This document shows positions 12,978-23,990 of a DNA stretch of 64,000 nt, piece after piece. Both the position numbers and the translations under genes were made by a program. Numbering within the stretch: position 1 is the stretch's first letter; every line of letters begins with the position of its first letter. The notes under the pieces were generated by a model, which had not been told where the DNA came from, did no database searches, and saw only the letters and a list, made by a program, of their open reading frames with translations. This stretch comes from Piliocolobus tephrosceles (taxonomy: Eukaryota > Chordata > Mammalia > Primates > Cercopithecidae), in contig NC_045436.1 of assembly GCF_002776525.5 (NCBI RefSeq), positions 156,734,666 through 156,798,665 on the forward strand, written 5' to 3'.

Positions 12978-13075
12978 TTAATATATATGTATACACACAC
13001 ACACACACACATATACACACATATATATACATATACATACATATATAAAATATACATATATATATAATGTAACAC
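12978..13075. repeat. Compound (TA)n/(CA)n microsatellite
   Basis: A TA-rich start, (CA)n at about 12993-13011, then interleaved ATAC/TATA units to about 13066. Read directly. It is likely length-polymorphic. Confidence 0.9.
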
Positions 13076-14095
13076 ACGCACAATGTACTTGTAATATAGT
13101 TTAGTATTAAAACATAATGGAGGCCCTAAAAGCCTGAGGTCAACTTTTATTTCTAGCAGTTAATTTGAAAAGAAGTATTCTGAAGATAATGGTTATAAAT
13201 CTAATAATTTAAGACCAGAGAGAAAGAAGAGGAATTGAGTCCATATTTATGGGTAAAAGGAAGTTTTGTGACAGTCTACTTGAAATTTCATAATTATTTC
13301 CCATAAGTAGAGGTTTTAAATGTGTTTGATCATCATTCTTTTATAATCTACACTTAGGGTGATAGATTTGCCCCAGTTTTTTGAGGTTAGCACTGAAAGG
13401 CTTACATTTGTGGAAATTCCTTAGACCTGTGCCAACCGGGATGGTTGGTCACAGTGACCAGTACCAACCTGTGTTATTTGCCTGAAACATTTTTCTGGAC
13501 TTTTATTTTTATTATGGACCATCAAACTAGCAGTTTACAGGTATTCATTAAAGGCTCAGTCGTGATAATGTATACCCATACCACTTGCATTTTCATAGAT
13601 TTTAGCTTACAAATCTGTTGAGCACTTATTTTATTCCTGTATGTATAAATCTGACTCTATCTCTGACTGAGTTCAAGGTTCACATTGTAACCTTTAGAAT
13701 GCAAGAAAGTGTTTTGCACGGAAAAATTGTTCCACAAGGGCTTGATATTAATAGATTAAATTCATTAATTTATGATAGAGTGTATTTATTTTAAATATAT
13801 TAAGAGTTATTCTGATTAAGCATTTTTAGAAGAGTTGTCTGAAGCCAGTTGTATAACCTATGACTGCGTAGTGCCCGGGCATTGCAGGCCATTTTTCCTT
13901 TTACACTCACAGGAGGCCGTCTATCGATGAGTGCTGTAATTTCATCTTGTGAGAGAAACATGCAGATGTAGGATAAGCTAATAATTCATAAACAACTATT
14001 ATATAGTAATCATGTGGAATTAATACCACCACTAGACAATGTATACTACATAAGACATGATAGTGAGGAATTGTACTTTTAAAAATGGCTATTCA
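13076..14095. other. Single-copy DNA, contains a palindromic ERE
   Basis: No repeat family or exon is recognised. The only notable feature is the palindrome at 13443-13469, annotated separately. Confidence 0.45.
13447..13459. promoter_or_regulatory. Perfect estrogen response element palindrome
   Basis: GGTCACAGTGACC matches the consensus ERE (GGTCA, 3-base spacer, TGACC) at every fixed position and also has the CAG spacer of the classic vitellogenin site. It lies inside a wider inverted repeat (ggttggt at 13443-13449, accaacc at 13463-13469) in non-repeat DNA. The site is seen in sequence. That a receptor uses it is only inference, since a random 10-base match is expected about once per megabase. 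Confidence 0.5.
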
Positions 14096-14405
14096 GCCAG
14101 GCACGGTGGCACAGACCTGTAATCCCAGCACTTTGGCAGGCTGAAGTGGGCAGATCACTTGAGGTTAGGAGTTTGAGACCAGCCTGGCCAACATGGTGAA
14201 ACCTCGTTTCTTCCAAAAATACAAAAATTAGCTGTGTGTGGTGGTGTGAACCTGTAATTCCAGCTACTCTGGAGGTTGAGACAGGAGAATTGCTTGAACA
14301 TGGAAGACGGAGGTTGCAATGAGTCAATATCGTGCCACTATATTCCAGTCTTGGTGACAGAGTAAGACTCTGTCTAAAATTAATTAATTCATTAATTAAC
14401 TAACT
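14096..14405 (+). mobile_element. Alu SINE (S-like), sense
   Basis: Full dimer starting 'gccaggcacggtggcacag' and ending 'gtaagactctgtct', with a tail degraded into ATTA repeats. It lies directly upstream of an old L1 3' fragment, into which it probably inserted. Confidence 0.94.
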
Positions 14406-15730
14406 ATTCTCACCAAAACAGAACAAACAACACAAAAATAAGATAATAAGTGCTGGTGAGGATGTGAAGAAATTGGAACCCTTTTGTACTGTTGATGGCA
14501 ATGTAGAATGGTGCAGCTACCATGAAAAATATTTAAAAGATTCCTCAAAAAATAAAAATCAGACTTACCATGTGATTTAGCAATCCCGTTTCTGGGCATA
14601 TAGCAGCAGAAATTGAAATCAAGTTTTCAAAGAAATATCTGCAGCTTCTTTTTATTATAGCATTATTCACAATAGTCAAGATATGATAACAACTCAAATG
14701 TTCACCTACAGATGAATTAGCTAAATAAAAAGTTGGTTTATACATTCAATGGAATATTATTTAGCCTTAAGAAAGAAAGTTCTACAACTTTCAACAGCAT
14801 GGATGAACCTGAGGGACACTGTGCTAAGTGAAGTAAGCCAGTTAGAGAAGGACAAATGCTGCATGATTCCACTTATAGGAGGTGTCTCAAACAGTCAAAC
14901 TCATAGACTAGAGATTGACAGCTGTTAGCAGGTGGGAGGAGGGGTAATACGAAATCATTGCTTAATGGTTATAAAGTTTCAGTTATGCAAGATGAATAAT
15001 CCCAGAGATCTGCTGCACAGCATAATACCAATAGTTAGCGATATGGTATTGTGCACTTTAAAATAGGGACCACGGCTTGCATAGAGTTTGTATTCACCAA
15101 AACTCATGATCAAATTTGACCCCCAATGTGGTGGTGTTGGGAGGGAGAGCCCAGTAGCAGTTGTTAGATCAATGCCCTCCTGAGAAGGTGAGTGAGTTCT
15201 TACTCTCTTAGAAATGGATTAGTTCGTGCCAGTGCAGACTGTTAAAAAGAGCCTGGCTTTCTTGTAGTCCCTCTCTTGCTTCTTCTTCTGCCATGTAATC
15301 TCTTTGCACATACCCAACCCCTTTCCACTTTCTGCTATGAGTGGAAGCAGCTTGAGGCCCTCTTCAGATGCAGCTGTCCAATGTTGAACTTCTCATCCAC
15401 CAGAATCATTAGCTAAATAATCCTCTCTTCTTTATAAATCACTAAGTATCAGGTATTCTGTTATAGCAACACAAAATGGACTAAGACAATACATTAAGAG
15501 GATGTGTGTCATATTAAGTTTTCTTACCACAAAACAAACAAATAACACCCATACAAAAACCATAAGGACATTTTTGGAGGTGATGGTTATGTTTAGCCAC
15601 TAGGTTGTGATGATGGTAGCACTGGTGAATGTGATTTTGTTGAAACTCATAGAAATGTAAACATTAAATATATGGAATTTGTTTATGTATCAATCATACC
15701 TCAAATTTTAAAAAAGAAAATTAAAAAATA
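14406..15730 (+). mobile_element. Old L1 (L1M) 3' end, split by an LTR
   Basis: The late ORF2 block covers 14410-14900 ('gtgctggtgaggatgtgaag', 'caatggaatattatttagcc', 'caacagcatggatgaacctg'). It leads into 3'UTR sequence to about 15068 and resumes at 15489-15730 ('ggaggtgatggttatgttta', 'tatcaatcatacctcaaatt') after the LTR at 15083-15488. Substitutions and indels are abundant and it has no coding capacity. Confidence 0.82.
15083..15488 (+). mobile_element. MaLR-type solo LTR (MST/MLT-like), sense
   Basis: LTR features are 'cccccaatgtggtggtgttg', a TATA-poor middle, the polyadenylation-type block 'tagctaaataatcctctc', the 'tataaatcactaagtatc' block and the end 'acacaaaatggactaagaca'. This arrangement is that of an ERVL-MaLR LTR. 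There is no internal (gag/pol) sequence beside it, so it is a solo LTR or fragment. It sits inside the 3'UTR of the flanking old L1. The exact subfamily is uncertain. Confidence 0.75.
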
Positions 15731-15954
15731 AATAGAAAAGGCGCTTACTTCTAGAAATAAAGATACAATGTCTTGTGAAGATTTGAGATAAGATAATTTA
15801 TTTGAACAATAGCACTACATAACTTTTTATGTTTCAAACTGAAAAACAACACCTAAAAATATGGACATTCCCTATATATGCTATATTACACAGTCAAATA
15901 AAAAAAAAAGTGACTCATTCTTATGACCTCATAAGCCTGGTAATTTAAAATAAA

Positions 15955-16682
15955 TATAATAAATAAGAGAAATCCAAGTAAAGTCATGATGACATACCAC
16001 TTAACACAGAGAGTGGCTGTAGTGAAACATATAGACAATGAAAATGGCAAAAAGTATATGGATAAATTGAAATTCTCATACATTGCTGGTGGGAAAGTAA
16101 AATTGTAAACCAATTTTGAAAGACATGCTGGGATTCCTCAAAAACTAAGTATGGAATTCCTAATTATATACCCAAAAGTAGTGAAAACATATGTTCACAC
16201 AAAAACTTGTACATGAATGATTATAGCAGTATTATTCATAATAAACCAAAGTAGAAACAGTTAAATATTTCTCACATGGTGAATAAAAACATAAAATATG
16301 TTATATGCAGTAACAAAATATTCAGTCATGACTAGAAGCAAAATACTGATACATTCTAAAACACGGAAGAGCCTGGAAACATTATTCTAAATGAAAGAAA
16401 TCAGTCCCAAAAGATCACATGTTGTTTGATTCCTGTTATATGAAATGCCCAGAATGGACAAATCTAGAGAGACAAAAAACAAATTACAAAGGATTGTGGG
16501 TAGAAAGAATAGGAAGTTATTGCTAATGGGTACATGATTTCTTTTTGGATTGATGAAAATAACCTAAAATTGATTATAGAGATGGTCACATGACTCTTTC
16601 TATGTCACTTAGATAAATACTTTAAAGGATGAATTACAATTTTGTGATTTATATTCCAATAAATCTTTAAATAAATAAATTT
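15955..16682 (+). mobile_element. Second old L1 (L1M) 3' end, sense
   Basis: A late ORF2 to 3'UTR remnant: 'ctcatacattgctggtggga', 'gaattcctaattatataccc', 'tgattatagcagtattattc', 'cctggaaacattattctaaa', then 3'UTR with 'aataggaagttattgctaat' and an A-rich end. It repeats the same L1 domains as 14406-15730 in the same orientation, so it is a separate insertion rather than a continuation. Confidence 0.75.
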
Positions 16683-18245
16683 TGTTTTGCAATTGGCTAA
16701 GGAGGTTAAATCTGCTAGAAATGAGTGATTCATTGATAACAGATATTGAAAGATGAAGTCTAAGGTTACTTTCATCTCTCTGGTAAATGGGTGAATGAAG
16801 GGATAATCCACAAAGACAGAAAATATAGGAGGATAAGTCAAGCTAAACTTTTGGGGTGTAATTTTTCAAGGTCTTCAGTAATCACTAATGTCCTACAATA
16901 ATTACCTTTACATAAGCTTTTTGTTTATTTTCTGGTAGCCAAAGTTTTGCTTTGATTTCCAATTTACAAGCCCTAGTATAACCTGTACGAAAATATAGCT
17001 ATTTAATATTATATTTGTGTTACTGTTAGAATTCATCACAAGCTGTACCACTGTCCTTTAGAATGTGTTTGATAAGCAGAATTTTGAAAATATCATATTT
17101 TAAAAATAGACCACAGTCAAATCTTTTAGCAATTTAATGCGTGATTTCTGATAGACACAACAGTGAAATATGTCATTCAACCTTTAAAAAGCTGAAGCTG
17201 AAAGTTTAATGAAGACATAGTTAGACTCATATTTCTTTACAAGTGCCCTGACATTATAGCCCTTCTGTTTCAACATTTAATTCAGTGTTGCTGCTTGAAA
17301 TCTTGCTAAAATCACCTTCAATTGTTTGTCCTCCTCCTCCCCTTCAGATGAATATAGAAACAGCAGCTATGAGCTTTCTCTTGAGATTTCTCATGAAAAG
17401 GATCTAAAGATGAAAAAGACTCTTGTTGTTTCATAATTTTTTTTTCTTTTTTTAGGAAAGTTTTATAATTTTTAAAGTACAACTTTCAGTGTATTTCTGT
17501 GATAGACCAATGAAACTGATCATTTTTTCCTTCCCCTTGGTGTTTAAGTCTTTTCCAATGACATATGGAAGGTGAGTTAAATTGTCTTTAAAGACATTTA
17601 ACTTTAATATATCAGGATTTACTTCAAAGAAAGGTATTATATTAATTGAAGTAAATTTCTAGGGAGAAGAAAAATAATGGAGGCACTAGATAATTTTTAA
17701 ATATAATTTCACAAGTTAAGAAGGTTATTCAGACATTAGCAGATAATTAACTTAGAATGTACCACTTGCACGGAATAATTTTCTCCTCACAAACCACCCA
17801 AATGCTGTTAGGGGTATATGCAGTAAGCAGAACAGGTACAAAAAAGCGGCTGAAGACAAATGAGGAGAGAATGTATTTATTTTAAGTAAGTGAACTTGTT
17901 GCTTGACTTAAGTTATTGGATCAATGGCTAGTTTTTCTAATATAAATAAATCCAGAATATTCCACATTTGTTTTTCTCTAGACAATGTGATGTAGACTGA
18001 AAACATTATCAAGCTACATTCCAAGTAGAAAGAAAAAAATTCAGAAAATAAGATGACAGTCTTCCCATTTATAGCCATTGTGATTAACCACAGAAATCTG
18101 CTATTAACCACAGGAAAAAAAATGCAATTTTTTGTGTATTTGAGGCAGTTGTGCAACAGTAAGTGTGGTCTATAATTGATCTAGCTATTGTAAGTAGTAT
18201 AAGCTAGGTGGTTAATTTTCATAGGTGTTGAAATCAATTTAACCA
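16683..18245. other. Single-copy AT-rich DNA, nothing recognised
   Basis: No nameable repeat or exon. The antisense frame at 17908-18156 has no domain features. Confidence 0.45.
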
Positions 18246-18561
18246 TTTTTTTTTTTTTTTTTTTTTTTGAGACATACAAAATGACACTCACTCTTTTTGT
18301 CCAGGCTGGAGTACAATGGCATGATCCCGGCTCACGGCAACCTCCGTCTCCCAGGTTCAAGCGATTCTCCTGCCTCAGCCTCCCAAGTAACTGGGATCAC
18401 AAGCGCCTGCAACCACTCCTGGCCATTTTGTTTTTGTATTTTTAGTAGAGACGAGGTTTCACCATGTTGGCCAGGATGGTTTCCATCTCTTGACCTCATG
18501 ATCCACACACCTGGGCCTCCCAAAGTGCTGGGATTACAGACATGAGCCACTGTGCCCGGCC
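18246..18561 (-). mobile_element. Alu SINE (S-like), antisense
   Basis: Poly-T at 18246-18268 followed by a reverse-complement Alu dimer ending in 'cactgtgcccggcc'. The first 30 bases after the poly-T are disrupted ('gagacatacaaaatgacac'). The rest matches well. Confidence 0.94.
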
Positions 18562-18579
18562 AAATTATCTTGATTTGAA

Positions 18580-18871
18580 TTTTTTTTTTTTGAGACAGAG
18601 TCTTGCTCTGTCACCTAGGCTGCAGTGCAGTGGCAGTCTCGGCTCACTGCAAACTCCACCTCCCTGAGATTCAAGTGATTCTCCTACCTCAGTCTCCTGA
18701 GTAGCTGGGACTACAGGCTGCACCACCACGCCTGGCTAATATTTGTATTTTTAGTAGAGATGGGGTTCACCATGTTGGCCATGTTGGTCTTAAACTCCTG
18801 ATCGCAGGTGATTCGCCTGCCTCGGCCTCCCAAAGTGCTGGGATTACAGGCCTGGGTCACCGTGCCTGGCC
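18580..18871 (-). mobile_element. Alu SINE (S-like), antisense, tandem neighbour
   Basis: A second complete antisense Alu only 18 bases after the first, with poly-T 18580-18591 and end 'ccaccgtgcctggcc'. The flanks share 'tttgaattt' (about 18574-18582 and 18878-18886), a probable TSD, so this is an independent insertion rather than a duplication of its neighbour. Confidence 0.94.
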
Positions 18872-18971
18872 CCTTAGTTTGAATTTGATAGTTATGTGAT
18901 CTAGCAGATTCGTCTATTATGGTTAGTACTTTTTGTGCTATAATTTATTTAAATCTACTAGTGCAATATTT

Positions 18972-19296
18972 ATATAACGTTGTTCCTGTGTATTTTGGGG
19001 GAATTGATTCCAGGGCCCCTTGCACACACCAAAATCTGTGGACGCTCAGAGTATTTTATATAAAGTGATGTGGTATTTTTATATAACCTATATGCATCCT
19101 TCCATATACTTTAAATTATTTGTAAATTACCCATAATACCTAAAACAATGTAAGTGTTGCATAGGTTGTTGTTTTACTGTATTGTTCAGCGAATAATGAC
19201 ATGAAAAAAATCTGTTATTTTTTTTTCAACTATTTTCAATCTGCGGTTGGTTGAACCTATGAATGTGGAACTCACAGACACAGAGGACCAGCTATA
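18972..19296. mobile_element. Non-autonomous Tigger-type (TcMar) DNA transposon relic
   Basis: One end has 'tgattccagggccccttgca' and 'ccaaaatctgtggacgctca'. The other has 'aatctgcggttggttgaacc' and 'gtggaactcacagacacaga'. Together they are the two termini of a pogo/Tigger-related MITE with TA-type target ends. The middle is short and carries no transposase. Orientation and exact family name are uncertain. Confidence 0.8.
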
Positions 19297-20679
19297 TTTT
19301 AGTAGGATAATTGTAATGTTATTGTATATAAAGCAAATTGAGGAATATCACATAGATTTGCACTTCCATTTGTTCAATGTTTAAGTTCTTTGATAGAAAA
19401 AGATATTCCTAAAACTATCAAATTATAATGAAATTTACTATATTCTCTTTTCATCTTGAGAGACAAAATGGAAATCTTCAAAAGGACTTCAAAAGAGCAC
19501 TTGATCAGGGAAATGAAAGTTTCAGTTAATATGTTTCTAACAATCTCTCTAAACATATTACCTTTGTTTCAAGATGAGATAAATAGTGTCTACGTCCTCT
19601 ATACACAGATTTTGTCTCTTTTCTCATTAGACCTGTCCTAATACATGATGAAAATAAAGAATATACTTCTAAAACCATAGATCAAAGGGTTAGAGAAAAT
19701 ATGCCATTCATTTATTTACTTATCCATATATTTATTAAACTGCTTAAAAATAATTAATGAGTATGTGGTATGTCTGAGTCATACTTCTTAATGCTAAGAA
19801 TATAAAAGTCGAATACTTATAGAAGTAGACAGAGAGGGGCAAAAAGAAATAAGACAAATTATGGTATTCCAGAGAGATAAATACAAAATTAAATGTATGA
19901 AGAAAAGAAAATGAAAGTAAAGAGAAGGTTAAGTAATTCTGCTTGAGGAAATCACGGAAAACTTAATAGTAGAAGTCAAGGTTCATCTGACAAAATCTTG
20001 TTGAATGAACAGGAGTTATGTAAACACAGAAAGAAGATGAAGGTACTAGGGCAGAAGAGTTGTATGCACAAAATTACATAAGTATCATGGTTTTAATGAA
20101 TTCAGGAAATAGTGACAATATTTAGGCAGCAGGATTGTACATTCTAAGACAATAGAACTGTATGGAGTAAGAAAACAAATTATAAAGAGTTTAGATATTA
20201 TTCTGTGAGCAGGAGAAAGCTAAGATTTTTTTTTCTTAGTAGAATAGGGACTTGATCAGATTTAGTTTTAAGGGGAACAACGGAGAAAAATCCAGTTGAG
20301 GGACATGACTATTCTGAATATTACATATTATCTTTCGATGTATTCAGTCATTGATAATATGACATTATTTTAAAATCAAATTATATTATGTGTATTTATT
20401 GTATTACCAAAAGAATATTTTAGATTAATCTTTATAGAAGCTTCATCATATTCAAAACTTCAGCCAAAACGTTATTTATCATATAGTCCCTCTTTAAGAT
20501 TTTATTTTCTTTTTGCTAATGACAGAATATAGATTCTCCATAATCATCCAATGACCCTCAGGGTTATACAAACTTCAAATTATAGAAATATCTTTCTTCA
20601 AATAAGGCATTTTATTAAATTTTTTAACAACATACCGAACTGCGAGGGAATTTTCCACATATAATACTCAATATTCTCG

Positions 20680-20680
<1 letters not shown>
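19297..20680. other. Single-copy AT-rich DNA, nothing recognised
   Basis: Unique-looking sequence. Overlapping 60-codon frames on both strands around 19374-19641 have no supporting features. Confidence 0.45.
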
Positions 20681-20778
<98 letters not shown>

Positions 20779-21056
20779 AGATGGAGTCTCTCTCTTGTTG
20801 CCTAGGCTGAAGAGCAATGACTCAGTCTCAGCTCACTAAAACTTCTGCCTCCCAGGTTCAAACGATTCTTCTGCCTCAGCCTCCTGAGTCACTGGGATTA
20901 TAGGGGTGTGCCACGACGCCTCACTATTTTTTTGTACTTTTAGTAGAGATGGGGTTTCACCGTGTTGGCCACGCTAGTCTTGAACTCCTGATCTCAAGTG
21001 ATCTGCCTGCCTTGGCCTCCCAAAGCGATTACAGACATGAGCCACTATACCTGGCC
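20681..21056 (-). mobile_element. Alu SINE (S-like), antisense, with ~97-base poly-T tail
   Basis: The tail on the + strand is T from 20681 to 20777, interrupted only by one G at 20729. A diverged antisense Alu dimer follows, ending 'tatacctggcc'. Flanks share 'tcaatattc' (20668-20676 and 21057-21065), the TSD. A tail this long is unusual for an Alu body this diverged. Confidence 0.93.
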
Positions 21057-22231
21057 TCAATATTCCCTTAATAAATGTATGTTGCTATTTTTTGTGTCTG
21101 CTGCATGTATTAGGACTCATTTAACAATTGTTCTAACAGAAATCCTCATTTATCCACAGGAAATATGATTCAGATCTTTGTACATATTAAGAACGCAAAA
21201 TTTTTTGTAACCAAGTTAAATTGTTGCTTTCCTCCTCTGTTTGCTTTGTGGCATTGGATTAAAGTTAAAATAATTAAATACAACAATTTCTCCCTGTTTC
21301 CATGTAATTCTTAGAATATTTCCTGATAATCTCATAGTGTAGATCAACAATTTCTGTAATCTTCTGATAATTTCCCACTTTGTTAAAAATACTACATGAT
21401 CAATAAGTGATTGAGTTAGAAAAATTAAATACTTTTCGGCCTGAACTAAATTGTCCCAAGTATTCTTTACAACAGTGTTTACAGATCCATATATTCATAT
21501 AGAGAGAGAGATGCTCACATATATGTGACAATAGCGAATTCAGTATTTGTGGTTTGGTGACTATGGGTCAGTCTCTGTATTTTGCTGGTATGTATTGGAT
21601 TATACAGTCTTTATTTACTATTAATTAGTTTGACAATATTTAGTCATTCAATACATTGATAATTCATCATCAATACATTGAGGTCATCATACCTGTTTAA
21701 ACCATGTAATAGGGTTTGATTAATATATGAATGAGATAACTAATGGAAAAGGATTTGGAAAACCATAAAATTCTATAAAGATGCAAGGTTACATGCATCC
21801 ATAACCATCATGGAAGGTTCACCTCTTGGTGATAAATTGAATATATTATTCTGACAAGTAAGTATGTGACTGTTTGGACATAATAACTTGCCTACGCAGA
21901 ATTCTTTTTTCAAGGTGATATTGTTCGGTGTATGAAGTGTGACAAAATTTTCTAAATTAAAACAAAAACACATGCTAATGATGTTACAGTGTATTTGTCA
22001 AGGTTTTTTTGTTTTTTAGTGAGAGAAACTCACCTCAAACTAATCTAAATTAAATGATATATTAGTTTTAACTATCAGAATATATATCAGAAAACTATGC
22101 GTGGTCAAATGAGGCTGATTCCAAGAGCCCTAATGATTCATTAATATTCAATCTGTTCCCGTTACATTGTACTGTCTTCTTTGCTTGTTTTATCTGGTGG
22201 AAGCTTTAAATATATATAAGCGCTACATTGT
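21057..22231. other. Single-copy AT-rich DNA, nothing recognised
   Basis: Contains a short AG run at about 21500 and AT-rich tracts. No repeat family, exon or RNA gene was seen. Confidence 0.45.
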
Positions 22232-22613
22232 TGTATTAGTCTACTTTCACATTGCTATAACATACTACCTGAGACTGGGTAATTTATAAAGAAAAGAGGT
22301 TTAATTGGCTCACGGTTCCACAGTCTGTACAGGAAGCATGGCTGGGGAGGCCTCAGGAAGCTTACAATCATGGAGGAAGGCAAAGAGGAAAGGATCACAT
22401 CTTACATGGCCAGAACAGGAAGAAGAGAAAGGAGAGAGGGGCTACATTCTTTCACACAACCAGATCTTGTGAGAACACACTCACTATCACAAGAACATGA
22501 AGGGAGAATTCTGCACCCATTATCCAATTATCTCCCACCAAGCCCCTCTTCCAACATTGAGGATTATAGCTCCACCTGATGTTTGGGTAGGGACACAAAT
22601 CCAAACCATATCA
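22232..22613 (-). mobile_element. MaLR solo LTR (MST-like), antisense
   Basis: The + strand starts 'tgtattagtctactttcaca' and ends 'aaatccaaaccatatca', the reverse complement of a MaLR LTR. It includes the 'gagactgggtaatttataaa' block and the 'ggctggggaggcctcagg' block. The flanks attgt/attat fit a 5-bp ERVL-class TSD with one change. No internal region is adjacent. Confidence 0.88.
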
Positions 22614-23310
22614 ATTATCTTCAATGAAAACAATTTTAGAAGGAAACTACTCTTTGCTGATAGATGCAAGAATGCTTTAACTGATTTCACTCTGAGCTCA
22701 TGATTAATCCAATCACTGTGACCAGAACTAAAATCACTATTCTATTTAGGCAGTCCTGAATATGTGCTCTCTCCTATACCCAGGGATGCAGTAGGTCTTG
22801 TCAGAGTCACATAAACTATAGAGGATGACTGGCAGAGCTAAGTGATGTTTGGCAGAAACACACACAGACACATACACATGAGTACAGAAATATTTGCACA
22901 TAATAAAGAAGAAAATAGAACAGAATAATTTGAGTTTGTTGTATCCCCAGAATTCAAGGAATCTCGGGCTATACAGAAAGAGAAGCATCATTCTAATTTT
23001 GTTTCTGCCAATGCATTGGTTATGGTTCTCCAGAGTAAAGGAACCCATGAAATATAACTGTTCTACATTTACCGATTTCATCCTTCTATAGCTTTTATTC
23101 TAAGAAGGAAGCCTCCAAAAATTTAAGAAGCTATTCATTACAAAGGCACAAAACGTAAGCATGTGTTGATCAACTCTAATGGTCGTTAGTTGTGAAAAGG
23201 CTCTTTAAGGCAATTTAAGATGCATTCACTACTGTTCTTTGTGGTGACAGACTAACCTGACAGCAACAGCATTTATTTGCTTTAACATTTAAGATTGTGT
23301 ATAATTTAAC
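22614..23310. other. Single-copy DNA between two LTRs
   Basis: Not recognisable as ERVL-MaLR internal sequence. The 111-codon minus-strand frame at 22746-23081 has no domain signal. The spacer does not support the two flanking LTRs belonging to one provirus. Confidence 0.45.
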
Positions 23311-23653
23311 TGTATACTGCTATGAAGAAATACTCAAGACTGGGTAATTTATAAAGAAAAGGGGGTTTAATGGGCTCACAGTTCCACATGGCTGGGGAGG
23401 CCTCACAATCATGGGAAGGTAAAGGGGGAGAAAAAGCATGTCTTACATGGCAGCAGGTAAGAGAACGTGTGCAGGGGAATTGCCCTTTATAAAACTATCA
23501 GATCTCATGAGTCTTACTATCACAAGAACAGCACAGAAAATACCCACCCCATGATTCAATTACCTCACACCAAGTTCCTTTCATGACATGTGGGGATTAT
23601 GGGAGTTATAATTCAAGATGAGATTTGGGTGGGGACACAGCCAAACCATAACA
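23311..23653 (-). mobile_element. MaLR solo LTR (MSTA/THE1-like), antisense
   Basis: It has the same architecture as 22232-22613 but is closer to the younger MSTA/THE1 group ('ccacatggctggggaggcct', 'gagatttgggtggggacaca'). A short deletion lies just after the 'tgtata' start. Flanks ttaac/ctaac fit a 5-bp TSD, so it is independent of the LTR 700 bases upstream. Confidence 0.88.
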
Positions 23654-23859
23654 CTAACAAAATCAATTAAGAAGAAAGGAAAAGAAATAGTTGACATGGC
23701 AACTATGAGGTATATTGATTGTAATGACAAATGCTATAAGAAATTATTAAAAGGAAATGACAAAAAAGTAAAATTACATAATAATACCAATTACATAATT
23801 TTTCTAACATATTTTCTAGCTATATATATGTAGTATTAGCAAATATATATAATACATAT

Positions 23860-23990
23860 TTATACTCAGTCAGAAAATATTTATTGAGTAGCTTTTGTAT
23901 GTTAAGCATTATACAAGTTTCACAAATGCAAAGATTAAGGAACAAAATGTTTGCCCTTGGGGAGCTCACATCATTCTGCAATGTACACAC
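23860..23990 (-). mobile_element. L2 LINE 3' end remnant, antisense
   Basis: 'aaaatatttattgagtagct', then 'aagcattatacaagtt' and 'cttggggagctcacatcatt' follow the order of the reverse-complemented L2 3' end. It is strongly diverged. Confidence 0.6.

Noticed and set aside
18246..18871. Two adjacent Alus as a tandem duplication
   Set aside because: They differ in sequence and the second has its own TSD-like flanks, so two separate insertions.
22746..23081. 111-codon open frame on the minus strand between two LTRs
   Set aside because: Composition is that of random AT-rich DNA; not similar to retroviral internal proteins as far as I can see.
22232..23653. A complete MaLR provirus
   Set aside because: Separate TSDs, different LTR types and no recognisable internal region.
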